NCBI GenBank assembly: GCA_028279245.1
Contig: JANQOE010000091.1
Coordinates: 27,068-91,067 of the forward strand
Direction of reading: 5' to 3'
From: Alphaproteobacteria bacterium
Lineage (GTDB): Bacteria; Pseudomonadota; Alphaproteobacteria; UBA6615
DNA: 64,000 nt
Of this stretch, positions 25,330-33,068 are shown in pieces; position 1 is the stretch's first letter, and each line of letters starts with the position of its first letter. The translations under genes were made by a program, and so were the position numbers. Below the pieces are notes generated by a model. The model had not been told where the DNA came from. It searched no databases and saw only the letters and a list, made by a program, of their open reading frames with translations.

Positions 25330-25589
25330 TAGATACAGTCGGCTTTGAGCTTTAGTCCCTTCCCGCCGGCGAGGTTCTGCAGATCCTCGTCTGACAAGTC
25401 GCCGGCCTGCGACGGTGTCGCCGGCAGCACAATATGGACCGTGTCGGCGGTGTTCTCGACGATCTTCAGGCTCAGTCCCGCCGGCAAGTCGACGCCGTAA
25501 CCGACTAGGGCTGTCTTCGGGTCGTTCAACAGCTGGGCCTTGAAGTCGGGGTCGGACCAGGCACGGGCGATAACTTGGGCTGTATCCAT
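25329..25589 (-). CDS. NHLP-leader RiPP precursor peptide R6
   Basis: 86 residues with a 10-residue core KGLKLKADCI: penultimate Cys, no Ser or Thr. The leader is the standard one (GYGVDLPAGLSLKIVENTADTVH). Ribosome site AAAAGGAGC. Confidence 0.92.
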   Translation of the reverse strand: MDTAQVIARAWSDPDFKAQLLNDPKTALVGYGVDLPAGLSLKIVENTADTVHIVLPATPSQAGDLSDEDLQNLAGGKGLKLKADCI

Positions 25590-25626
25590 TACGTTTGCTC
25601 CTTTTGAACGTTTTGTGCAGATCCCC

Positions 25627-25691
25627 ACTCTAGCGAGGGCGCGACCTTCGCCAAGGGCTGAGCGTCTCAAGTTTGTAGTCCCTGCGTCTCA
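25627..25691 (-). promoter_or_regulatory. Phased-repeat promoter element, copy 10
   Basis: Minus strand: boxes TGAGACGC at 25684-25691 and 25662-25669, TTGGCG 25649-25654, 16-bp spacer, TAGAGT 25627-25632. Drives R6 and probably R5. Confidence 0.8.
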
Positions 25692-25715
25692 CGCCGGCGC
25701 CGGCGCGGATTGTCA

Positions 25716-26005
25716 GTTGATACGAAGCCGTTGTCCCGACGGTGCAGAACCACCCCACTTGCGGTTCCGATATGTCGATCTTCTCACCGGCCGGATTCTG
25801 CAAGTGCGCATCCGGTTGTCCGCTTGCACTGGCACTCCCAACAGCACGATATGGATCGCATCGGCGACGTTTCGCGACAACCATGAGGTTTCAGCCCCAC
25901 CGACAGGTCGATGCTATGGTCGGCCAGGTCCGCCTTGGGATCGTCCAACAACTGCACCTTGAAGTCCGGGTCGGACCACGCGGACGGCTATTGGGCACTG
26001 TCCAC
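25716..26005 (-). pseudogene. Decayed NHLP-leader precursor R7
   Basis: The minus strand starts GTG GAC AGT GCC CAA TAG, so the sixth codon is a stop. AWSDPDFKVQLLDDPKADLA and HSIDLSVGL follow. After further frameshifts, LQNPAGEK precedes a tail IDISEPQVGWFC. It has no promoter element and follows R8 by about 50 bp. The shared SEP tail with R3 points to a common duplicated ancestor. Confidence 0.85.
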
Positions 26006-26057
26006 TAGGGTTGCACCTTGCTGGTTAGTTTGCTCGGGCGCTTGCACCGTCTCCGCT

Positions 26058-26345
26058 CTACACGGGCTTCATCAATTGGTTCTGGGTCTCCCAAAACTCC
26101 CCATTCCCTTTTTTCTTCCCGCCGGCGAGCTTCTGTAGATCTGCGTCTGACAAGTCGCCAGCCTGCGACGGCGTTGCCGGTAGCACCACATGCATCGTTT
26201 CGGCGGAGTTCTCGACGATCTTCAGGTTTAGTCCCGCCGGTAGGTCGATGCCGTAACTGGCCAGCACCGTCTTCGGGTCGTTTAGGAGTTGCGCCTTGAA
26301 ATCCGGGTCGGACCAGGCACGGGCGATGACTTGGGCTGTATCCAT
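26058..26345 (-). CDS. NHLP-leader RiPP precursor peptide R8
   Basis: 95 residues; leader variant VENSAETMHVVLP and DADLQKLAGG. The 19-residue core KKKGNGEFWETQNQLMKPV has one Thr and no Cys or Ser. Ribosome site GAAAGGAGC. Confidence 0.92.
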   Translation of the reverse strand: MDTAQVIARAWSDPDFKAQLLNDPKTVLASYGIDLPAGLNLKIVENSAETMHVVLPATPSQAGDLSDADLQKLAGGKKKGNGEFWETQNQLMKPV

Positions 26346-26393
26346 TGCTGTTGCTCCTTTCTCGCTGTTTCGTTGGGCGTTTCGCGCAGTCCG

Positions 26394-26458
26394 ACTCTAG
26401 CGAGGACGCGTCCTTCGCCAAGGGCTGAGCGTCTCAAGTTTGTAGTCTCTGCGTCTCA
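26394..26458 (-). promoter_or_regulatory. Phased-repeat promoter element, copy 11
   Basis: Minus strand: boxes TGAGACGC at 26451-26458 and 26429-26436, TTGGCG 26416-26421, 16-bp spacer, TAGAGT 26394-26399. Drives R8. Confidence 0.8.
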
Positions 26459-26556
26459 TGCCGACAGGGAATGGCACGGTTGGCCGGGTCAAAACCTCTG
26501 CTCAGTGCGATCGAGGCGACAACCGATTCACGACGGTTGTGTTCCGGGTCGCAGCT

Positions 26557-26838
26557 TCAGATACAGCCTTCGCCGGCCCTATGGCGGTATTCGACTGGCG
26601 CCTTCTTTTTGCCGCCGGCGAGGTTTTGCAGATCCGCGTCCGACAAGTTGGCCGCCTGCGACGGCGTTGCCGGCAGCACCATGTGGATCGTGTCCGCGGT
26701 GTTTTCGACGATCTTCAGGTTCCACCCCGCCGGCAGGTCGATACCGTATCCGGCTATGGCCGCCTTGGGATCGCTCAACAACTGCGTCTTGAATGCCGGG
26801 TCGGCCCAGGCGCGGGCGATGACTTGGGCACTATCCAT
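26557..26838 (-). CDS. NHLP-leader RiPP precursor peptide R9
   Basis: 93 residues; leader variant WADPAFKTQLLSDPKAAIAG and PAGWNLKIVENT. The 17-residue core KKKAPVEYRHRAGEGCI ends with a penultimate Cys. It is the outermost precursor on the right side. Confidence 0.92.
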   Translation of the reverse strand: MDSAQVIARAWADPAFKTQLLSDPKAAIAGYGIDLPAGWNLKIVENTADTIHMVLPATPSQAANLSDADLQNLAGGKKKAPVEYRHRAGEGCI

Positions 26839-26888
26839 TGCGGTTGCTCCCTACTGGCGGCTTGGTCCGCGCGTTTGGCGTGGCATCC

Positions 26889-26953
26889 ACTCTAGCCTGG
26901 GCAAGCCTTTCGCCAAGGGCTGAGCGTCTCAAAGTTGTAGTCTCTGCGTCTCA
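26889..26953 (-). promoter_or_regulatory. Phased-repeat promoter element, copy 12
   Basis: Minus strand: boxes TGAGACGC at 26946-26953 and 26924-26931, TTGGCG 26911-26916, 16-bp spacer, TAGAGT 26889-26894. It drives R9 and, with copy 1, bounds the island in inverted orientation. Confidence 0.8.
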
Positions 26954-27017
26954 CGCCCGATGCCAGCCGGATTTGTCAGTCGGGGCGAAGCGGAGATGTC
27001 AGCGTTGTTCCTTGCCG

Positions 27018-27345
27018 CACGCCACCAGTCGGCCTGAAGCTGTGCTGGATCTGACGCTGGAATAGTGCGACTTCGATACGCGCCTTGTCGACCTGAACCC
27101 TCATGGACGCCCCCAAACCAAGAAACACCGTCCAGCGGTGCCCATGACGGACGCTCTCCAAGACTGGCTGTCAGAGATCGACGGCCCCCACCCGGTCACC
27201 TTTCGAGGTACGCGGCTACCCTGCATCAGACGAGCGTTCAGGCGTACCCGTCAGCAAGCAGGCCTTAGTCCGGATGTCATCCCCTACACGATCCGCCATA
27301 CGATGGCGACAGAGCTTCGGAAACGGAGAGTGACACCTATTTCGT
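27018..27345 (+). pseudogene. Broken tyrosine recombinase (phage-type integrase) fragment
   Basis: One frame reads SRPEAVLDLTLE, a TAG stop at 27063-27065, then [34 protein letters not shown] and later [18 protein letters not shown]. These are the Arg (RPEAVL), beta-hairpin Lys (TKKHR) and HTMAT segments of integrase catalytic domains. The N-terminus and the C-terminal Tyr are missing, and there is an in-frame stop. It lies 75 bp from the 3' end of tRNA-Pro, the usual attachment target, so it is a relic of the event that brought in DNA here. Confidence 0.8.
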
Positions 27346-27419
27346 CGACCTGTGTTCTCTTTCCGTTCCCGTATTCCGTGCCTGTTCCAAAGACCGCCTT
27401 TCGGAAGCCCCTGGATTTC

Positions 27420-27496
27420 TGGTCGGGGAGAGAGGATTTGAACCTCCGGCCCCTACGTCCCGAACGTAGTGCTCTACCAGGCTGAGCTACTCCCCG
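27420..27496 (-). tRNA. tRNA-Pro (anticodon CGG)
   Basis: 77-nt cloverleaf with encoded CCA. The acceptor arms pair CGGGGAG with CTCCCCG. The anticodon arm CTACG-TTCGGGA-CGTAG gives CGG, and the T arm carries GGTTCAAATCC. Its 3' end faces left, toward the integrase fragment and the RiPP island. Confidence 0.95.
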
Positions 27497-27634
27497 AACC
27501 GGGCTCTTTTATACCCCTCTCGGCGCTATTGGCAATTCCCGCCCTGCGCCCTTGCGAGGCCCGGCATGCGTGGCTATCTGTTGGCAAACCTGTTGGCCTG
27601 CCACACCTTAACGAAAACAGCCTTTGGGAAATCT

Positions 27635-28018
27635 ATGACAAAGTTAATCATGTCTACCGCAATCGCCTTCGCCGCAATCGCTTTTTCAGCCTCCGGTGCA
27701 CATGCACAGGACGTCGCGGCCGGCGAGACCGTCTTCAAGAAGTGTCAGGCATGCCACACGGTCGCCGAAGGTGGAGCCAATAAGGTGGGGCCGAACCTCT
27801 GGGGTATCATAGGTAGCACCGCCGGGGCACGCGACAACGGCTTCCGCTACTCGAGTGCACTCGCTGACTCTGGCGTCGCCTGGACGGACGATAGCCTGGA
27901 CCAATACCTGGCCGACCCGCGAGGGTTCATCAAGGGCAATCGGATGGCGTTCGCCGGCCTTCGCAAAGACGAAGACCGCGCGAACGTGATCGCCTACCTC
28001 AAGTCGTCAACCCAGTAG
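27635..28018 (+). CDS. Class I cytochrome c
   Basis: 127-residue periplasmic electron carrier. It has a signal peptide (MTKLIMSTAIAFAAIAF, cleavage near AHA-QD), haem motif CQACH with TVAEGG following, KVGPNLWGI and a distal Met in KGNRMAFAGL, as in cytochrome c2/c552-type proteins. I chose ATG 27635 because it gives a clean signal peptide; the longer frame starts inside the upstream region. It ends one base before the convergent stress-protein gene. Confidence 0.92.
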   Translation: MTKLIMSTAIAFAAIAFSASGAHAQDVAAGETVFKKCQACHTVAEGGANKVGPNLWGIIGSTAGARDNGFRYSSALADSGVAWTDDSLDQYLADPRGFIKGNRMAFAGLRKDEDRANVIAYLKSSTQ

Positions 28019-28444
28019 TTAACGCACCACCATCACCGACGTGGCCGAATGCCGCACGACCCGTGCGGCGTTCGGCCCAAGCAGATAGTCCTTCAGCTCC
28101 GGCCGGTGCGACCCCATGACGATGACGTCGGCATCGATGTCTTTCGCCACCCGCAAGATCTCTTCATACACAGTGCCGTGGCCGACGACATGCTGTGTCT
28201 TGATGTCGCCGGGAACGTTCTTCTGAGCGAACGCGTGTAGCTGTTTGGTTGCCTCGTCGACCGCCTTCTCCTCATACCCCTCCGGGAAGAACGTGCCGAC
28301 AATCGCCATCCCGAAGTCCGGCACGACCGTCATCAGATGCAGCGTTGCATCGAAAGCCTTGCAGTATTCAACGGCAACCGGCAACGCTTTCTGCCAGGAA
28401 CTGTCGTGATTGAGGTCGATTGGCAGCAGAATATCCTTGTACAT
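28019..28444 (-). CDS. Universal stress protein (UspA family)
   Basis: 141-residue Usp fold with N-terminal DILLPIDLNHDSSW and the ATP-binding pattern MGSHRPELKDYLLGPNAARV near the C-terminus. Strong ribosome site GGGAGGGG before ATG 28444. It follows the TRAP permease gene by 11 bp, a common pairing in which Usp proteins are linked to TRAP transporters (TeaD-like), perhaps modulating uptake. Confidence 0.92.
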   Translation of the reverse strand: MYKDILLPIDLNHDSSWQKALPVAVEYCKAFDATLHLMTVVPDFGMAIVGTFFPEGYEEKAVDEATKQLHAFAQKNVPGDIKTQHVVGHGTVYEEILRVAKDIDADVIVMGSHRPELKDYLLGPNAARVVRHSATSVMVVR

Positions 28445-28455
28445 GTCCCCTCCCC

Positions 28456-31056
28456 TTATGCTGCCGCCAGTTCCGCCGTCTCGCGCCGCCGCTGTAGCAA
28501 CACAATAAAGCCGAACACGACGAGCGCCGGAATATAGAAAACCTCCTTCGGCAGCCGATCCCGCGGCACCTCAACTGCCAAGATCTCGAAGTCGAAATCA
28601 AGCCCCGCCGCCTCGGCCGCCCCGCCGAAGGCCACCTCGTCAATCACCGCCCGGTCCCCATCGAAAAGAACCGCAATACCTGCATTGTCATAGAGACGAG
28701 TCTCCCCGTCAGCGACTGGACCAAGCGGTAGAACAACGGTCTTGGTTTGCATATTGAGGGTCTGCGGGTTCTCACCGCGAACCACCATCCGCAGCGGTGC
28801 ATCAGCCGGAAGCCCGGCCGCAACTTCCACAATACTAGCCGGCTCGATGATCTCGAAGGGCGATTGAATACGGTCGAGCCAGAACCCAGGCCTGAACAGG
28901 GTGAGGGCAACCAGCAACAGAGCAACGGACTCCCATATTCGTGATCGAACAATAAAGAACCCCTGCGTAGACGCGGCAAATATCAGCATCGCCACAGTCG
29001 CAATGATGAATGTCACGATCCCATCGAACCACCCAACATCAATCAGCAGCAGGTTAGTGTTGAAGATGAACAGGAACGGCAGCGCCACGGTACGTAGTGA
29101 ATAGAAGAACGCCGTGAATCCGGTCTTCAAGGGATCTCCACCAGAAACCGCCGCCGCGGCAAAAGATGCGAGCCCAACCGGTGGAGTCACATCGGCCATT
29201 ATCCCGAAATAGAACACAAACAGATGGACAGCGATGAGCGGAACAATCAGACCGTTTTGCTCAGCTATTTGTGCCAGCACCGGCGCCATCAGGGACGATA
29301 CGACGATGTAGTTGGCCGTCGTCGGCAATCCCATGCCGAGGATCAAGCTGATCAGCGCTGTTAGCACTAACGCCAGCAACAAGATCCCAAAGGAAAGGGA
29401 CTCGACGATCTCCGCCATCACCTGACCGATCCCAGTGAGCGACACCGCCCCAACGATGATTCCCGCAGCGGAAACGGCAACGCCGATGCCGATCATGTTC
29501 CGCGCGCCTGAAATGAGACCGTCAATCAGATCCTGCCAGCCGCTCTTGAATTCAGCGCCAAGGTTGCCGCTTCCACGGAACACCGCCTTGAGCGGCTTCT
29601 GAGTGAGAATAATCCCGATCATCAGGACGGTCGCCCAGAATGCAGAAAGCCCGGGCGACTTCCGCTCTACCAGCAGGAACCAGACCAGAACCACAATTGG
29701 CAACACGTAGTGCAACCCAGTCTTCGCTGTCGGCCCCAATTCAGGAAGCTTGACCACTGGCGAATTTGGGTCGTCCATTTCCAAGTCAGGAAGCGCCGAG
29801 GCGTATTTTATGAGTGTCGCATACACGACAAAGACCAGGATCGCGACAACGACCGCTGAGGCAGAGCCAAGCCCAGACTTAAGGAACCCGATGCCATAGA
29901 AAACGATCGCGACCAACGCGGCCGTCACGCCGAAACCAATCAAGAAACCAGTCACCCGCTGCAGCAGCGTCTTCGCCGCGCCGGGTTTCGGTAGGCCCTC
30001 CATCTTCAGCTTCAGCGCTTCAAGATGAACAATATAAATCAGCGCGATGTACGAGATGACAGCCGGCAAGAACGCGTGCTTGATCACCTCGAAATACGAG
30101 ATGCCGACAAACTCAATCATCAGGAAGGCGGCGGCCCCCATAACCGGCGGCATGATCTGCCCGTTCACAGAAGAAGCGACCTCGACCGAGCCGGCTTTCT
30201 CAGGCGTAAAGCCAACCCGCTTCATCAGCGGAATGGTGAAGGTGCCGGTTGTAACGACATTGGCAATCGACGAACCGGAGATCAGGCCGGTCATGGCGGA
30301 CGACAGGACGGCTGCCTTGGCGGGACCGCCCCGCAAATGGCCCAACGAAGCAAACGCGACTTTAATGAAGTAGTTGCCTGCGCCAGCCTTATCCAACAAC
30401 GCTCCGAACAGAACGAACAAGAACACAAAGCTCGCCGAAACACCGAGGGCCACGCCAAAAACGCCCTCGGTCGTGAGCCACATGTGGTTCATTGCCTTCT
30501 GATAGGATGCGCCCTTCCATTGGATGAGTTCTGGTACCCAGGCACCATTCCCGAAAAACACGTACAGTAGAAAGACGATTGCAACGAGCATCAACGCCGG
30601 ACCAAGCGCCCGGCGCGTTGCCTCTAGCAGCAGCACGAGACCCACCCCGGCAACCGTTAGGTCCATCGTCGTCGGCAATCCAGGGCGCGTGACCAACGCA
30701 TCGGCAAACAGCCACAGATACGCTCCACAGAAAGCCGCCACCAATGCCAGCACCCAATCCTGAATGGGAATGCGGTCCCGGGGTGAGCGTTTCAGCGCCG
30801 GGTAGGCTGTGTAGGTTAGGAAAATCGCGAATGCGAGATGGATAGCCTTCTGCTCATCCAGATTGAGAACCGGAATAATACGCCCAAATACGAACGGCAG
30901 CGGTGACGCAATCCAAAGCTGATACAGCGACCAGGCAAGAGCCACACCCGCCAATAGCTTCCCGACGGACCCGGCCGGGTTGCGGGCGCCGGTATCGGTG
31001 GAGGCGACGAGGTCTTGCAGTTCCTCATCGCTCATCTGCGTCTTAACGTCACTCAT
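28456..31056 (-). CDS. TRAP transporter fused permease (4TM/12TM), TAXI type
   Basis: 866-residue inner-membrane permease with many hydrophobic helices and family signatures: GGPAKAAVLSSAMTGLISGS, TFTIPLMKRVGFTPEKAG, NGQIMPPVMGAAAF and GMGLPTTANYIVVSSLMAP. The C-terminal ~170 residues are an extra region with further helices. Ribosome site GGGGGG before ATG 31056. It is an operon with the TAXI binding protein upstream and Usp downstream. Confidence 0.93.
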   Translation of the reverse strand: MSDVKTQMSDEELQDLVASTDTGARNPAGSVGKLLAGVALAWSLYQLWIASPLPFVFGRIIPVLNLDEQKAIHLAFAIFLTYTAYPALKRSPRDRIPIQDWVLALVAAFCGAYLWLFADALVTRPGLPTTMDLTVAGVGLVLLLEATRRALGPALMLVAIVFLLYVFFGNGAWVPELIQWKGASYQKAMNHMWLTTEGVFGVALGVSASFVFLFVLFGALLDKAGAGNYFIKVAFASLGHLRGGPAKAAVLSSAMTGLISGSSIANVVTTGTFTIPLMKRVGFTPEKAGSVEVASSVNGQIMPPVMGAAAFLMIEFVGISYFEVIKHAFLPAVISYIALIYIVHLEALKLKMEGLPKPGAAKTLLQRVTGFLIGFGVTAALVAIVFYGIGFLKSGLGSASAVVVAILVFVVYATLIKYASALPDLEMDDPNSPVVKLPELGPTAKTGLHYVLPIVVLVWFLLVERKSPGLSAFWATVLMIGIILTQKPLKAVFRGSGNLGAEFKSGWQDLIDGLISGARNMIGIGVAVSAAGIIVGAVSLTGIGQVMAEIVESLSFGILLLALVLTALISLILGMGLPTTANYIVVSSLMAPVLAQIAEQNGLIVPLIAVHLFVFYFGIMADVTPPVGLASFAAAAVSGGDPLKTGFTAFFYSLRTVALPFLFIFNTNLLLIDVGWFDGIVTFIIATVAMLIFAASTQGFFIVRSRIWESVALLLVALTLFRPGFWLDRIQSPFEIIEPASIVEVAAGLPADAPLRMVVRGENPQTLNMQTKTVVLPLGPVADGETRLYDNAGIAVLFDGDRAVIDEVAFGGAAEAAGLDFDFEILAVEVPRDRLPKEVFYIPALVVFGFIVLLQRRRETAELAAA

Positions 31057-31082
31057 GCTGCCCCCCAGCTGCGTCGGTAGTT

Positions 31083-31114
31083 AAGAAAAATGGGGGAGGT
31101 ACGGTGCCTCCCCC
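31083..31114 (-). terminator. Rho-independent terminator/attenuator between TAXI and permease genes
   Basis: Minus strand: perfect 8-bp stem GGGGGAGG / CCTCCCCC (31107-31114 with 31092-31099), 7-nt loop, followed by ATTTTTCTT. It sits 9 bp after the binding-protein stop and before the permease, so it would raise the ratio of binding protein to permease. Confidence 0.85.
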
Positions 31115-31123
31115 TTGTTGTGA

Positions 31124-32092
31124 TTAGAGCAAGCCGGCTTCGCGGTAGTATTTTTCCGCGCCGGGATGCAGCGGCGCCGACAAACCGTCGCGCACCATCT
31201 GCTCCGGATCCAGATTGGCAAACGCCGGATGCAGGCCCTTGAAGTCTTCGATGTTCTCGAAGACCGCCTTGACGATCGTGTAGATCACCTCTTCCGGCAC
31301 ATCGCTTGAGCTGACGAAGGTCGCACCGACACCAAAGGTCGTCACGTCCCCATCGTTGCCGCGATACATGCCGCCCGGGATCGTTGCCGTACGATAGAAG
31401 GAATTCTCTTCGACCAACTGATCGATCGCGGCACCTGAGACGTTCACCAGCACGGAGTCACAAGCGGTCGTCGCCTCTTGGATCGAACCGGACGGATGAC
31501 CGACCGTGAAGATCATCGCATCGATCTTGTTGTCGCACAGCGCCTGCGACTGCTCGGCCGACTTCAACTCCGAAGCCAATGCGAAGTCGTTGGTGGTCCA
31601 GCCCAGTGCTTCCATCACGACTTCCATAGTGCCGCGCTGACCGGAGCCCGCGTTGCCGATGTTGACGCGCTTGCCCTTCAGGTCTTCGAAGTTGGTGATG
31701 CCGGCATCGGCGCGCGCCACCACCGTGAACGGCTCCGGATGCACTGAGAACACCGCCCGCAGACCTTCGAACGCACCCTGCTCTTCAAACCGCGAGGTGC
31801 CGTTATAAGCATGGAACTGCCAGTCGGACTGCGCAACACCGAACTCCAATTCGCCTTGGCGAATGGCGTTGATGTTGAACACGGATCCACCGGTCGATTC
31901 GACCGAGCAGCGAATCCCGTGGTCCTTGCGGCCTTTGTTAACGAGACGGCAGATTGCCCCGCCGGTCGGGTAGTAGACGCCGGTAACACCGCCGGTACCG
32001 ATGCTGACAAATTGCTGCTGCGCCGAGGCGGCAGCGGCACCGAGGCCGGTAGCCACCGCCGTGGCCAGTGCGGCAATAGCGAGTCTTTTCAT
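31124..32092 (-). CDS. TAXI family TRAP transporter solute-binding protein
   Basis: 322-residue periplasmic protein with signal peptide ([18 protein letters not shown], cleavage near ASAQ). Mature N-terminus [19 protein letters not shown], then [20 protein letters not shown], both typical of TAXI proteins. It partners the permease downstream. Linkage to a class III aminotransferase and a BKACE enzyme suggests an amino-carboxylate as solute (inference). Gap 32093-32216 shows no gene. Confidence 0.93.
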   Translation of the reverse strand: MKRLAIAALATAVATGLGAAAASAQQQFVSIGTGGVTGVYYPTGGAICRLVNKGRKDHGIRCSVESTGGSVFNINAIRQGELEFGVAQSDWQFHAYNGTSRFEEQGAFEGLRAVFSVHPEPFTVVARADAGITNFEDLKGKRVNIGNAGSGQRGTMEVVMEALGWTTNDFALASELKSAEQSQALCDNKIDAMIFTVGHPSGSIQEATTACDSVLVNVSGAAIDQLVEENSFYRTATIPGGMYRGNDGDVTTFGVGATFVSSSDVPEEVIYTIVKAVFENIEDFKGLHPAFANLDPEQMVRDGLSAPLHPGAEKYYREAGLL

Positions 32093-32216
32093 GAGTGGTC
32101 TTCTCCCTTTCTTAGGTTAATCCGGCACAGGGCCGGCGTTCGGTGCAGAGCACCGCTCTCGACTGCCGCTTGCCCAACCCTGGGCCAACCGACATCTGAA
32201 GCACATACCCGGTCAC

Positions 32217-33068
32217 TCATTGCGCTGACCGGCTCATAATTTCGCGCGCGGCCACCGCGTCTGCCACCGCCCGCCCCAAGACCTTGGCTCCATCCGCCAC
32301 TGCACCAACCAACGCGTCGTTCGCGGCGGCAACGCTTCCATCGGCCAGATGCACATTGTTCTCGAACCCGACCCGCGCGTGTCCGCCGAGCGCCAGCCCG
32401 GTGACGGCGCAAGCTGTCTCGCCAGCACCGAAAGCGCACAGGCTCCAAGAGGTCACCGGCACCGCCGACTCCTCCAGCACAGCCAGGAATCCCAAGAGAT
32501 CGGCCGGCCGGGAACTATGGTCCATCGCATAGCGCCCGAGCACAAAGAGGGTATTCCGCGCCCATGCCGGGATGATGCCACGCTCGCACAGCTCAGCAAA
32601 CCGCCGAACGTCATCCGTCGAATAGAGAATGTATTGCGGCAGGATCCGGCGCGCGGCGATCCAGTCGAAAAAGCCGGCCGCGGCTTCCTCCGCCTCGGCG
32701 GTCGGCACCAGTTCCCGCAGCGCCAAGGAGGCAGCCTCCGGCTCCAGCGCCCGCACTGTCGCCATTTGGGCGGCCGGCCCGTAGAATCCTACCGCTTCCG
32801 TCGTAATCTGAATGATCAGGGTGTCGCCGACCGCACGCCGGACGGCATCGATGGCCTTCCGGTAGGCATCGACATCCAACGTATGGGCACCGTTATCGTC
32901 ACGGACATGCAGGTGCAGCAACGAAGCACCCGCATCGCGGCACGCCAGCGCGGCCGCCGCGATTTCTTCGCAACTCATTGGCAGCGCTGCATGGTCTTGC
33001 TTGGTCTTCCGGGCGCCGTTCGGTGCCACCGCAAGAATGGCCGGCTCAGCAAACACCGCTGGCGTCAT
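32217..33068 (-). CDS. BKACE (beta-keto acid cleavage, DUF849) family enzyme
   Basis: 283-residue TIM-barrel enzyme whose family condenses a beta-keto acid with acetyl-CoA to release acetoacetate and a new acyl-CoA. The metal-binding HLHVRD is at residues 52-57, followed by later signatures such as CAFGAGETA and GGHARVGFENN. ATG 33068 overlaps the stop of the aminotransferase gene (ATGA); the longer frame runs into that gene and is rejected. With the aminotransferase it would convert an imported beta-amino acid to a keto acid and cleave it. Confidence 0.9.
   Translation of the reverse strand: MTPAVFAEPAILAVAPNGARKTKQDHAALPMSCEEIAAAALACRDAGASLLHLHVRDDNGAHTLDVDAYRKAIDAVRRAVGDTLIIQITTEAVGFYGPAAQMATVRALEPEAASLALRELVPTAEAEEAAAGFFDWIAARRILPQYILYSTDDVRRFAELCERGIIPAWARNTLFVLGRYAMDHSSRPADLLGFLAVLEESAVPVTSWSLCAFGAGETACAVTGLALGGHARVGFENNVHLADGSVAAANDALVGAVADGAKVLGRAVADAVAAREIMSRSAQ

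Noticed and set aside
6162..26838. Precursors read as nitrile hydratase alpha subunits
   Set aside because: They are under 105 residues and lack the metal-binding Cys cluster; only the leader resembles that family.
6036..26953. The repeated element as a CRISPR array or transposon
   Set aside because: Spacers are whole genes, the element contains a promoter, and no cas, transposase or terminal inverted repeats are seen.
27138..27485. A 115-codon frame as an intact gene
   Set aside because: Its first part is the tail of the broken integrase and its end reads through tRNA-Pro.
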